Source: Neostapfia colusana (taxonomy: Eukaryota > Streptophyta > Magnoliopsida > Poales > Poaceae). Taken from it: DNA of 64,000 nt. The translations under genes and the position numbers were made by a program. The stretch lies in the NCBI GenBank assembly GCA_030760725.1, contig JASWHV010000008.1, positions 52,737,671-52,801,670 on the forward strand. Direction: 5' to 3'. Under the pieces are notes generated by a model. The model made no database searches. It had not been told where the DNA came from and worked only from the letters and a program-made list of their open reading frames with translations. This document shows positions 53,505 through 64,000 of this stretch, in pieces (position 1 is the first letter of the stretch; each line of letters starts with the position of its first letter).

Positions 53505-55773
53505 TGCCTTACCTTTTGGTACCCAAAAGGAGTTGGGTCCTTTCATGTTAGTCAAGAGGCACTTGGGCACCCACGCACAAGGTTTTGGACTCTTGCGGAG
53601 TGGCCCAACATACCTAGCATAGATCTTTCCAAATTTGTTTCTCAATAAAACATATGAGGCATCAAAATCATGGAACAAAGGATGAGGTTTATTTTTAGGC
53701 ATGTTAGATGAGTTTGCAATGTTCTTTACATTTTCTTTGTTGGATGAACCTTCCTTGACAAATACAATCAAGTTTTTCCCTTCTTGGGAGTTTTAGCATG
53801 TTGCCTCCACTCCCGAGAATAGCCAAGACCATCTTTGACATGTGGAGGTCTTACATTGGTATATGCACTTCGTGCATATGCCACTTTTTCATTGTAAAAG
53901 ATACCACCTTTCGGTGACTGCTTGTTTTGGGCCAACTTGAGTTCATCTTTGAGTTTTAGGATTAAGTTTGAGCACTTGCAAGTTTGTTGCTTCGGGAGAT
54001 TTCTTTGAGGAGGGTGAAATCATAGAGGAAGAAGGTGCATTGATCTTGAGAGACTCAACTTGTGTTTCAAGGATCTTGTTGACTTTTGTCAAGTTTAAAA
54101 TTTCATCCTTGAGCATAATAGTTGTGTCTTCAAGATTTGAGCAAGTTTCCTTGCTCAAAGTGAGTTCACGCTCAAGTGCCTTGTTTCTCTCCCTTTCAAC
54201 CTCAAGGAGCTCTTCAAGCTCATGACATCTCTCCTTTTCAAGAATGAGCATGTCTTATTGACGGTTGATGAGTTCATCCTTCTCTAAGATTTCTTCCGAC
54301 AACAATCTCATCTTTTTCAAGGTGCTCCTACTTAGATCCTTGAGCATGGATTCATTATCACTACTACTGTCAAAGCTATCAAGTGAAGAAGTAGAGGAGG
54401 ATGGTTTAGATTTAACCTTTCTTCTTCCCTCCTTAGCCATGAGATATGTAAACTTGAAGTCTTTAATGTTTGGGAAGAGCTTGCTCCTTCCAATGGCAAG
54501 TGTTGCCACTTTCTCTTCATCCTTGGAGGATAAGTCTTCGTTTGAGTCCCATTCCTTCCCAAGGTGAGCATGTCCTGATGGCTTCTTCTTCTTGAAGAAT
54601 TTCTTCTCTTGAGACTTGCCATCTTTCTTCTTCTTACTCTCTTCATATGGACAATCCACAATGAACTGTCCATATTCACCACAGTTGTAGCATGCTCTTT
54701 TCGTCTTGGGCTTGGACCTTTCCTTGTTCTTGTTCTCATAATGGTTGCCCCCCTTCCTTCTTCTCATCATCCTCTTGAACTTGTTGATGAAGAGCGCCTC
54801 TTCTTCATCGGTGTCGAGGCCCTCATCATCACTTGCTTCGAAGTCTTGTGATGAGGATGTTGCTTTGAAAGCAACATCTTTCTTCTTTGAGGAGGCAAGT
54901 CTTTGGAGGTCGCTGTAGAACATGGCTTCCTTCTCCATCATCTCATTGTTGATGATTCTTCCAAGAACTTCCTCCGGGGTCATTTGAGCATATCCCGGGC
55001 TCTCACGGATCAAGGAGCAAAGAGCAATGTTTCGAGGCATGAATGCCCGAAGCATCCTCTTCGCCACCTCATGATCTGTCCACCAGGTGCATCCATAAGA
55101 TCGCATCTTGTTGACAAGGACCTTGAGACGGTTGTACATGTCTTGAGGGGACTCACCATCCATGATGGTGAACCTCCCAAGCTCTCCTTCAATCATCTCG
55201 ATCTTGACCTCCATAATGACTCAGTTGCCTTCATGCGCCGTCTTGAGTGTGTCCCATATATCTTTGGCCACCTCCAATCCATCGACTCGGTTGAACTCTT
55301 CTCAAGTCAAGGATGAGGTGAGGACCCCAACTACTTGAGCATTGCGATGAAGTAGAATGGCTTGCTCTGGGGTAACGTCTTCTTCATTTCTTGGAAGATG
55401 GACACCTGTTAAGACAATTTGCCACAAGCTAGGGTTTAAGGATATTAGATGCATCTTCATATTATGCTTCCACATTAAGTAATCATTTCCATCGAATTGA
55501 GAAGGTTTTCCAAGAGGAATGGATAAGTAATGATTGTTAGAAGTTAATCATTCATAGTTAAAAGGATATTGGGAGTAGTCCGGTTGACTACTCCTTTCTT
55601 GATCCTTCGGCTTCTTCTTCTCTTTGCTAGAGTGACCTAGCTTCTCACGAAGTCGTGCCTTGAGCTGGCGAACTTCTTGAGTGATCTTTCAGCACATCAG
55701 CGTCCTTTTTCTTGTCATACGTGTTTTCGCCTTGCGACGTTGGCGGAATCTCTTATCCCTCAACTCCGGCCAT
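53505..55773 (-). pseudogene. Copy G gag
   Basis: Start at 55773 (MAGVEG), 39 bp after the primer site. The gag domain includes FDGNDYLMWKHNMKMHL and FTIMDGESPQDMYNRLKVLV, then SSSQDFEASDDEGLDTDEEE and a knuckle reading CYNCGEYGQFIVDC, in which the zinc-binding histidine is glutamine. Then come the coiled-coil part (ELEELLEVERERNKALEREL) and WVPKGKA with TAA near 53507. Stops occur early (after GVEG, after TSSLT near 55300, and after AHEGN near 55217) and at 54252. Confidence 0.85.
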
Positions 55774-55811
55774 CTTTTCTCCGAGTGGTTAGACTCTTGA
55801 TGGAGAGACCT

Positions 55812-55823
55812 GCTCTGATACCA
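55812..55823 (-). other. Primer binding site, copy G (tRNA iMet)
   Basis: TGGTATCAGAGC in element sense, two bases from the LTR end at 55826. Confidence 0.92.
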
Positions 55824-55825
55824 AT

Positions 55826-57597
55826 TGAAATTGCCTAGAGAGGGGGTGAATAGGCTAAAATACCTGAAATGACTTGATTAAATGATATTAGTACACAAGG
55901 GTCGGACTAGTTTGGCTCAGGGGCTGACTAGTCCGGTCTGCTTGTTGGAAAAACCTAAAAGGGCCGGACTAGTCTGGCTCAGGGGCGGACTAGTCTGGTC
56001 AAACTGCTGGAAGGTCTAAAGCTTGATTTTTATGGGTTTTTCTCCGGGTTCTAGTTTAACAAAATGTGGATAAAACAACTAGCAATTCTATATGACAAGT
56101 GTGACAGAATATTGAAATGAATTGCAAGATTGTGATGATGTATAGCGAAATAATTAAAACAAACCCGAAGCAATATTGATCTTCAAAGAAATTTACATGC
56201 AAGAGAGACACTGAGGATTTTTTCCCAAGGTTCGATTCCACTCAGGAATCTACGTCCCCGTTAAGGAGTCCACAAAGGACCGGGTCTAACAACCCTTTTC
56301 TCACCAAGTCGCCACTAAGGCCAACCCGGTTCTTCACTATCTCAAGGGTGAACTTACAAAGTTTTGGGGCGGATCACAATCCGAGGCTCCCACTTGATCA
56401 CTTCCACAAAGCTTCACCAATCTTACAAGCCATAGGTCACACCAAGTGCACGAGATCACTTCAAGAGCCTAAACGCGAAGTTCTTCCTTCTCCTCTTCTC
56501 ATACACCCAAATTCACTCAAGATTTGATTCAAGAGGGTGAGTAGGCAATGGAGAAGGCTTAGAGAAGCTCTAGGAAGGTTGTGGTGGCGCTATGGTTCCA
56601 GAGTTATTTAAATGAGGTCGGGGTATCTCCTTTTATAGAAGTCCCGAAGCCAACCGTTGCCACCTACCAAAAGTCCATACTAGTACGCCTTACACTGGAC
56701 TAGTCCGATCTCACACAGGAACTCTTTGTCCGGGTGAGAGAGGACAAGTCTAGAGGACCCGGCCTAGTCCGGCCACCGAGGCGAACAAGTCCGGTCCACT
56801 AAGATTTAGCTGTGGGAGCTCTCATCTCACAACCATACGGACTAGTCCGCCTCAGAACGGACTAGCCCGACTTCACACAGGAACTCTTTGTCCGAGTGAG
56901 AACGGACAAGTCTCGAGGATCCGGACTAGTCCGGCCACAAAGGTGGACAAGTCCGGTCCACCATGACTTAGCCGTGGGATCTCTCATCTCACAATCATAC
57001 GGACTAGTCCGCCTTAGAACGGACTAGCCCGAACTCACACAAGAACTCTTGGTCCGTGTGAAAACGGACAAGTCTAGCTAGCCCGGACTAGTCCAGCCAC
57101 TGAGGCGGACAAGTCCGGTCTACCAAGACTTAGTCCCAAAACACTCTCACCAAGAGAGAAATGGACTAGTCTATCCCAAAACAGACAAGTCCAAACTCAG
57201 TCAGGAACTCTTAGTCCGCCCCAAAATGGACTAAGCCGTGGGTCTTCTGGACTAGTCCGGCCTCTGGCCCGGACAAGTCTAACCTGCCCAACTTTACCTC
57301 TCTACCTCTCTCTGCTAAGGATTTGACACTTCTAACGCTTTGAGCTCTCTTCTATGATCTCAATGCACTTGACACACACACTCTCACTTTTACATGGCTA
57401 GCCTACTAAAGACTCAAGTGAAACCCTAATTTCTACTCTTCGAGTCTTCGATGTTGTTCTTCATCTTTTTCCCTTTTTGAGAGTTTAGCTGTCCGCCTTG
57501 GAAATGTCCTATGCTTATGGTCATCTCATCTCATTAGTCTCTTAATTTGTCGTCATCAATCATCCAAAACCCACGGGGATACCTAGATGCACTTACA
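55826..57597 (-). repeat. 5' LTR of copy G
   Basis: 1772 bp; on the plus strand from TGAAATTGCC to GCACTTACA. It has palindromic CCGGACTAGTCCGG-like motifs near 55900-56010 and in a cluster at 56690-57290. It contains no gene. Confidence 0.92.
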
Positions 57598-59005
57598 GAG
57601 CTCAGCCCTTGTCTTCAGCTTGTAGTAGCTGTCGCTCCGAGTCTTCTGCTCGCTGCTGGAGTGGTCCGACGTCCTGCCCGCATGGTTCACCATGGTGGCC
57701 CCCTGGTAAGTATGGCACTTAGTGGGGGCGCACCTACCAAGTAGACTGGGCGAGACAAGTCATCAGCGTCGGACCTCCCGGGGGGTCACGGACACCACGG
57801 ACCTATTCGAACCTGCAAACATGGTAGGAAAAAAGGAGTAGTCATGCTCTCTGGTCACTTTTCCTCGTTTGGTAGCATTACTGTGACTAACGGTCCTCAG
57901 CCGAGCTACGGGGCTTGGGTAATTCGATGTGATCATCTAGGATGTGGTTGAAACCTTGCTCAGGGGTATGAGCCGTCTGGTTCCCCGGTACTGAGCCGTA
58001 GCGCTGAGGAGGAAGGATGTGTACACTATGGGTGCGGTACCAGTCATAGCATGCTACACACCCTGGACCCCCATTGGCATAAGCCTTTCAGGGGAGGGCC
58101 ATTCGACGCCATAAGGCCTCTGAGCAATGAAACAACCACCGGATCCCGGTACGTCACAGGTACCTCAAGAAGACTCGCCTACGGGAGGATAGCATAGCTC
58201 CTGCTATGGTAGAATGCAGGAAAAAGTGACTGGCCACACGGCCGGAGCGGTATGGAAAGAAAACACGAGAATATTGAGGCGATGTCCAGGGTCCGGTTAC
58301 TCCTATTGTCCATAGCCGTGCTCTTTCTGGCCCCTGGGTACTCAGTCGTTGCGCTGAGGAGGCGGGATGTGTACGCTATGGGTGTGGTACCAGTCATAGC
58401 AGGATACACACTAGACCTCCCGCCAGCGTTAACCTTTCAGCGAGGAAACCTTCCAGCAGCACGGGTTCTAGGACAAGTGTGTAGAGCAGGCTTTGGACGT
58501 GTCATCTATAGATGATATGCATGAGCTAGCATAAACTATAAATAGAGTGCACAAGACAGGATGCATTTTTTCTTATTTCTGGCTTCCTTTGGGTGATAGG
58601 AGGCATCATGTCGTGTAAGAAGGCAGCGACCCGCCCCGCATAACAGGAGTAGCTGGACCCTTCTGAGACTTTAGTTGTTTTAAGCACTATTCCTAGTCTT
58701 TATGACACCCTAACAAGAAAGAGAAAAAGAAAAAAACATCCTATCACTGCACTAAGGATAGAACTTACTGGGGTGTCCTATGTTCCGTGGTTTAGGTAGA
58801 GATACCCACCCACTGCAGCCAGGCGGCATACCTGGGGTAGAATGCTTGTACTGGTCGGGAGGGACCCTCCCAGCTGGGGAGGCTTGTCACCCCTCCTTGA
58901 GAGAGCATTGGCCGAGGCACCAAGCTACCTTGAGCTGCCTACCCTTCACTGTATGTCTGGGCGTCGAGTGAGCCCTTGTCACACGATGAAGTGGGGAATG
59001 CCTAG
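57598..59005 (-). other. Copy E 3' noncoding block with a degenerate internal duplication
   Basis: About 1.4 kb without a gene. Two related segments, about 57975-58092 and 58330-58440, share GCGCTGAGGAGG, GGATGTGTAC, TATGGGTG and GGTACCAGTCATAGCA. Part of it is shared with D (15585-15715). It contains no convincing frame. Confidence 0.65.
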
Positions 59006-60640
59006 TTAGGCGTGGAGCGTCTTGCGTCGCTCACTGTGGTTGGAGTCAGAGCTCTCTACTAGGTCATAGATGACCTTCAACGCCCGCTTGCCGTCATGGA
59101 ACTCCATCTCCTGGTCGGTGCTGGCCTCCAGGTCATCCTTTTGCTTACCCTCACGCTGGCGCAAGGGTGCACCATCCTGGCGCTGCTGCCGGAGCTCTCG
59201 GAAGCGCTCTGCCAGCCTTTGGATCTCCTGGCACTCGCTGGCACTGTGCCGGTTGGTGTCGTGGACCGGGCACCTCTGGGCACCATCATCGCTGCCGGAC
59301 GGTTGATGCAAGCGCTTGTCGGTGTGTGGCCCCCAACCCCCTGCAGCTGCTACTGCTGCTGCAGTCTGGGCCCCAGCCAGCAGCTTGTCCTTGCCGACGA
59401 TCCTCTTCTTCTTGCCACCAAAGCTCTCCCTGGCGGACTCACCCCCCTTGCTGGGCGGTGTGTGCCAGTTGCGGCCCTCCGCGGCCCTGGCACACTTGTC
59501 CGCCAAGCTGAAGAGCTCGGAGACGTCCTGCACGTCGTGCGTGGCCAACTTCTCGAGCATCTTCTTTTCCCGTACGCCTTGTCAGAAGGCGATGATGACA
59601 GAGGCGTTGGATATGCGGGGAATGGTGTTCCTAACCTGGGAGAAACGCTGGATGAAGGAGCGCAGTGACTCTCCCGGTTGTTGTTCAGGTCGTGGAGGTC
59701 GGCCTTCGAGCCCGGTCGGGTGTAGGAACTCCGGAAGTTGGCCGTAAACTAGCAGAACAACTCTTCCCAGGAGGTAATAGACTCCTGGGGTAAGTTCATG
59801 AGCCATGACCAGGCTGACCCAATCAAGGCCACGGAGAAGTAGTTGGCCATGATGGCCTCATCTCCTGCAGATAGGATGGCGGTGGAGTAGATCTACAGGA
59901 ACTCGATGTGGTTGACTGTCCCGTCGAACTTCTCCAGCAAGTGCGGCCGGAACCTTTACGGCCACACCGCCATACGAAGATGTGGAGCCAGAGCCATGCA
60001 GCCTCCCACTGGGCCTGGCGAGGTGGGGCTCTGGCCCGCGCAGACAAGGCGCATGGTATCCGGGGTACCATACTCCTTCTCGAGGCTGCGGCGCCACTCG
60101 CATTGTTGCTCGATGGTGACGCGGCGATCTTCTTTCTGACAGCGGCGACGGTCCAGCTCGGCTGATCTGTGGTGGGGAGCCGGGACGTCGCCGTCGCATA
60201 GGATGCTGCCGTCATGTCATCCCTTGTTAGGGTACTGGGCGGCAGCTGCACCGTCTCTGGCCGCCATCTTCGGTGACACGGCGAGTCGAGTGCGGCGATG
60301 AGCAGGTGGTCAACGTCGTTGTGCCACTGCTCACTAGCGGACGGGGAAGCTCCCGCACTCGGGGGGGGGGGGGGTTGTGAAGGAGCACGCAGGCCGCTAA
60401 CAGTGCACTCTTCGGTCTGTCTTCAGTCGGTGCTTGTGACGCCGTCGCCATCGAAGGCTGCCAGGAGGTACCAGGAACCGTCGCCATAGGGACTGGTGCT
60501 GGCGCAGGCGGTCCCACTTTCGGACCAAAGGATGCTTCCTGCTCGCTCTGCCGCAGGCGGCGCGAGGGGGGGAGAACCTTTGAGACATTGGATGTTCACC
60601 ATTGCAGGCTTCACAAACAACTTCAAGAACCAAAAGCCCC
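59006..60640 (-). pseudogene. Copy E gag
   Basis: Reads KFDGTVNHIEFL, then DEAIMANYFSVALIGSAWSW, then a block with ESLRSFIQRFSQVRNTIPR, then LEKLATHDVQDVSELFSLADKCARAAEGRNWH (here split over frames), and a C-terminal part in one open frame (59006-59560) with RCPVHDTNRHSASECQEI, a zinc-knuckle-like CX2H-X-H-C arrangement. It ends SNHSERRKTLHA. Frameshifts near 59580, 59690 and 59820 break it. The N-terminal third (to 60640) is poorly conserved and frame assignment there is uncertain. Confidence 0.78.
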
Positions 60641-60655
60641 TTCCTGGCGCGCCAA
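60640..60655 (-). other. Primer binding site of copy E
   Basis: TTGGCGCGCCAGGAAG in element sense, directly after the LTR end at 60657. This differs from the iMet site of the chromoviruses and supports a separate gypsy lineage. I cannot assign the tRNA with certainty. Confidence 0.7.
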
Positions 60656-60656
60656 A

Positions 60657-61953
60657 TGTCAAAGTGTTTTCCTGCAACACTTCCCCAGGTCTACTCGGAA
60701 GCAGCCCGCGGAGGTTCTTTTTTCGGAGGGGCTAGTGGATCTCGAAGGTCGGAGCAAAATGGCGAGAGGGACACAAGGATTTACATGGTTCGGACCGCCG
60801 AAGCGTAATACCCTATGTCCACGGGTGTGCTTGTTGTATTGCTTGTATGTATGAGTGTGTGAGTGAGTCAGGGTTCAGAACCCTTTGCCCGGAGGTGTGA
60901 CGCCCTCAATTTCATAATCATATATGCAGACATATTTCATGTAGAAAAAACATTTTAAAAGAAGTGGGAACAAAGAAAGAATTAAAAAGATAGACAAAAA
61001 GAGCAAAATCCAGTTCACGGAGAGCGCCGAAGACACTTTCCGCGGCCCGCTGGCCACGTGGCGCCTTCGGAGCTCATCCCCGCAAAAGGAGGAGAGGTCC
61101 GCCGCTAACTGGCTACGTGGCAGGCTCGGAGCTTGCCTCTGTGAAAAGGGCGAGGTCCGACCCCGTGGGACACGTGTTGCCCTCGGAGCTAGCCTCTGCG
61201 GAGGAGCGATCAGCCCCGCAGGACACGTGTCGCCTTCAGAGCTAGTCACCGCGGAGAAGAGAGGACCAGCCACGCCAGACACGTGTCACTCTCGGAGCTC
61301 ACCTCCGAGAGGTCCGGCCCCGCCAGACACGTGTCACCTCCGGAGCTTGCCTCCAGGAGGTCCGTCCTGATGGACACGTGTCACTCTCAGAGCTAACCTC
61401 CAAGAGGTCAGGTCCTACTGGAGGACACACGTCAGCCTCGGAGCTCGCCTCCGAGAGGTCCCGCCCTTCTTGACACGTGTCGTCCTCGGAGCCCACCTCC
61501 GAGAAGAAGGGAGGTCCGACACTGATGGACACGTGTCAAACTCGGAGCTCATCTTTGAGTAGAAAGGAAGTCCGACGCTGTTAGGACACGTGGCGCTACC
61601 GGAGACCACCTCCGAAGAGAAGGGAGGTCCGGCACTTACACGTGAAACCCCCGGAGCCACCTCCGAAGAGAGGGGAGGTCCAGAACTGACACTTGGCGTA
61701 CGAGGAGCTCGCGTTTGAGGGAGAGGGAGGTCCCAACCCGCCAGGACACGTGGCGCACGCGGAGCTCACCTCTGAGGGAGAGGGAGGTCCCGCCTGCCTG
61801 ACACGCGGCACAACCTGAGCTTGTCTCTGCGGAAAAGGGAGATCAGGCCACCGCTGGACACGTGGAGCCTCCGGAGCTTATCCCTGCGGAAGGACACGAT
61901 TCTGAAGCGGTTTTTGCCCTGTGCACGAGCACCCTGTACAGAGGAAACCGACA
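60657..61953 (-). repeat. 5' LTR of copy E
   Basis: 1297 bp in element sense from TGTCGGTTTCC (61953) to ACACTTTGACA (60657). The first 100 bases align with the D LTR start at 17301, the end with 42308-42524. The middle (about 61040-61890) is a GC-rich array in which CACGTG recurs, with units of about 50-60 bp, related to the 113-bp repeat of D. Between 60896 and 61035 the sequence is AT-rich and differs from D. The right flank is CGGTT. It contains no gene. Confidence 0.83.
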
Positions 61954-64000
61954 CGGTTTCTTCCACGATTGATTCCACACCAAATCAACTTGAGATAAGT
62001 TGTTGAGATTCAAACACAAATCAAATAGGACTCTTATTTGAAATCCAATCGGAGAAGGACTCTTCTTTTTCCGGTTATAAATAGAACCCGAAACAACCCC
62101 TTGGTCGTAACATCTTTTCTAAGCCGACAACTTAAAGGCCCTAGCCCCCAACTCGCCGAGCTAAACCACTTCGCCGGAGTTTGACCACCGGAGAGACCGC
62201 CGACGAGCCCGGTCCATGATCGCCATCGCCGGAGGAGAGCCGACGATCTGTTTTTGCTAGGAGGAAGGACCCGAAGGAAGTAAGGTAGGTCTCCATTACC
62301 ACCTTACGACGAGATCGCAGTTTTCTTTGCATCTGTTCTCTTCGATCCCTTTGAACAGAAGCTTTTTCGTGGATAGATCACGTGTTGATCAGTTTGATCT
62401 AGAGTCTAGAACATCGCCATGTCCACATTTGATCTTTACACCTCTGTTCATCGTAAAACCCCATGCGAACCCCTTAAAACATGCAAGAACACGTACAAAC
62501 TAAACTGCACCATAGGATTAGCATGCATATGCACCATTGCATCTTGAGTAAAGTTTGTGCATCATGATTGATTGCTATGAATCTTGTGTGTGCGTGATCA
62601 TAAATAGAAGGATTTCAGCAACAAGACTTCGAGATCCCAGAGCAACAGAAACCACAGGAACAAGGCAAGTGCCCCTTGACCATATTGATCCCATGTTTTT
62701 GGAACTGTTTTGTTTGCGAAAAGGTGTGTGTGCTTGAGTCAACTTGATGGGAAAAACCCTTTCATAGGAGTTTACTTGTTTTGTTAACCACCCTTGCCGC
62801 CAGGAAAGTTGATGAGTCGGGTATGGTCGTTTTTGCTTTTGCTTCGCCGAGTCCAAGGAATATGGGAAACGAGATAGTTTGTGTCTAGCTACTGCACTCA
62901 TAATGATAATAAGAACTTGGTGATAATGAACATGAATCGGGGGAGATCTAGGCAAGCTTGGTTTGTGGATGAGGTAGAATGAGATGGTGGTTTACTTGTC
63001 GTAGATCTAAGGACCGGTTCATGCGAGCACATGTCAGGAATAAAGTGCCACCACAAGGCCAAGTATGGGTGCGACTTAGTTGACTAATTAGGTAAGTTGC
63101 TAGATTGTTATGGGCCGTGGAAGGCGCGGGGAATGGGAGTCGAGTGAGGACTGTCCTGGGAACTGCATGGCACAAGAGGGGGCCCATAGGTGGGAGAATT
63201 GGAGATTCTAGCCTGCTGGTAAACCTTAGTGAGTCCATACATCTAGTAGCCCCTTTGTAAAGGCTATTTTGTGATCTCTTGGCCATACACCAATGGTTGT
63301 GTACTGGTATAATGGAGGTTCTGCAGTTTCCGACGGGTGACGAAATCATAAACTTGTGGGTAAAGTGGTGCCACCTCTGCAGAGTGTAAAACTATCATGA
63401 TAGCCGTGCTTTCGGTCACAAGCGCCTGGACAACTCACATGATTAGATGGGATGGTTTTTGGGATGGATGGTATTTGGTTTGTTTATTGGTTTGGTGATG
63501 GTTTGGTCTTTGGATTTGGTTTTTAGGACTGTTGAGTCCTGGTAATGAGATTGGTTGCATGACTGTTGAGTCATGGCAATGAGATTTGATCTCGGTTATG
63601 AGATGGAATTGAATATGAGATGAGATGGTAGTGAATACGAGATGGTATTCATGAGCATGTGAAATGTTGAGAAAGATAAATGTTCGGATGAGATATGGAA
63701 AGTGGTGAATTATGATGGAGATATGTTGATGTTTAAATACATGTTGGGATTACCTTCACTTAAAGCTATTGCTGTTTTTACCATGTTTTGTGAAATAAAC
63801 TTTACTTTCTGCAATGAGCCTTTTATACCTACCTTGTTGTAAGCTAAATGTCATACTTTCCACACTTGTTGAGTACGTCATGTACTCACCCTTGCATTAT
63901 CATACATCATCAGCAACAGGAGAGGAGTACTATGAATACCACGTGGAGTATTAGGCGTGTAATCTACCCTCAACCTTGCTTGTGGAGTAGAGATGGAGCC
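61954..64000 (+). repeat. LTR of chromovirus F, partial
   Basis: Plus-strand sequence with the same layout as the LTRs of A, B and C but low identity: TATA box TTATAAATAG near 62084, GC-rich early leader, donor-like AAGGTAGGTCTCC near 62283, GGCAAGTGCCCCTTGACC near 62663 (as in the chromovirus LTRs) and CTGCAGAGTGTAAAACTATCATGATAGCC near 63379. It runs off the window; its start lies left of E or is lost. I infer E inserted in its U3. It contains no gene; the frames inside are not supported. Confidence 0.75.
62081..62090 (+). promoter_or_regulatory. TATA box of LTR F
   Basis: GTTATAAATA, followed by a GC-rich leader. Spacing to the donor-like site (about 200 bp) is shorter than in B (about 430 bp). 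Confidence 0.6.

Larger units (their letters stand above)
47228..57597 (-). mobile_element. Ty1/copia (Sirevirus-like) copy G with third ORF
   Basis: Reads right to left: 5' LTR 55826-57597, primer site 55812-55823, gag from 55773, pol to about 50262, a palindrome-rich region, a third ORF (49319-48399), polypurine tract at 47945-47960 and a truncated 3' LTR 47228-47944. Only about 717 of 1772 bp of the 3' LTR remain. Right flank GAGCT cannot be paired because the left end is lost. Coding regions contain stops and frameshifts. Assignment to Sireviruses rests on the downstream ORF, the palindromic motifs and the GGGGGAGATTG-type tract. Confidence 0.9.
57598..61953 (-). mobile_element. Ty3/gypsy family D, copy E: gag and LTR, no pol, left end lost
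   Basis: Minus-strand element: 5' LTR 60657-61953, primer site about 60640-60655, gag to 59006, then a 3' noncoding block to 57598 where copy G begins. Gag and the 3' block match family D. No protease, RT or integrase is present between gag and the 3' block, so this is a non-autonomous derivative. Its 3' LTR is missing, lost with the deletion that also shortened G. Confidence 0.85.

Noticed and set aside
42525..54851. A foldback DNA transposon with long terminal inverted repeats
   Set aside because: The arms are copia gag-pol in opposite orientation and G has its own LTR, primer site and polypurine tract.
60896..61035. TGTGACGCCCTCAATTTC as the start of another LTR inserted in E, with GGAGG as duplication
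   Set aside because: The LTR of E continues to the right: 61040-61890 matches the D-type GC repeat in the right orientation and 61953 has the same TGTCGG start as D at 17301. The AT-rich patch is better seen as divergent E LTR sequence.

Overview
This window is nuclear DNA from a grass (Poaceae), a heterochromatin-like block made entirely of nested LTR retrotransposons. I see no cellular gene, tRNA, rRNA or CRISPR array. The grass assignment rests on the element types: Tekay/Del-like chromoviruses with roughly 3.4-3.6 kb LTRs and an initiator-tRNA-Met primer site, a Sirevirus-like copia family with palindromic GGAC-NN-GTCC motifs, and a gypsy family with GC-rich tandem arrays. The species cannot be told from the sequence.

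Layout from left to right. Copy A (1-13273, minus strand) is a decayed Ty3/gypsy chromovirus whose pol carries a solo LTR of the same superfamily (1025-4459, target duplication ACCGA). Family D (13274-42524, plus strand) is a second gypsy family, reduced to gag, RNase H and integrase scraps, a 37-bp tandem array and a 3' LTR of about 1.2 kb. That LTR is split into three pieces by chromovirus copy B (17543-28894, plus, duplication TCAGA) and chromovirus copy C (29594-42267, minus, duplication GTTTG). D itself lies in the gag of a copia element H (42525-47227, plus). H is joined head-on to an inverted copia copy G (47228-57597, minus). G abuts E (57598-61953, minus), a second D-family copy that has gag but no pol. 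E sits in the LTR of a more distant chromovirus F (61954-64000, plus), which runs off the window.

Copy C is the best preserved element: one 1489-codon gag-pol frame, an intact extra upstream frame, near-identical LTRs and a perfect target duplication. A and B carry the same two-frame plan (ORF0, then gag-pol), broken by stops and a 1.6-kb deletion.

The most interesting observation is in ORF0. In copy C its first 22 residues align without gaps to the N-terminal tail of histone H3, with an identical TARKSTGG core and the lysine in the exact H3K9 register. The next frame, gag, starts with AGRGKG, like the H4 and plant H2A tails. The same element encodes an integrase-linked chromodomain, so it may carry both a histone-tail mimic and a histone-tail reader. 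This is an inference from sequence. Other notable signals are a tandem array whose units keep a hairpin through base-pair covariation, a long bipartite LTR leader with conserved splice-like sites, a downstream third ORF in the copia element with a ubiquitin-interacting-motif-like segment, and a 4.7-kb inverted repeat formed by H and G.
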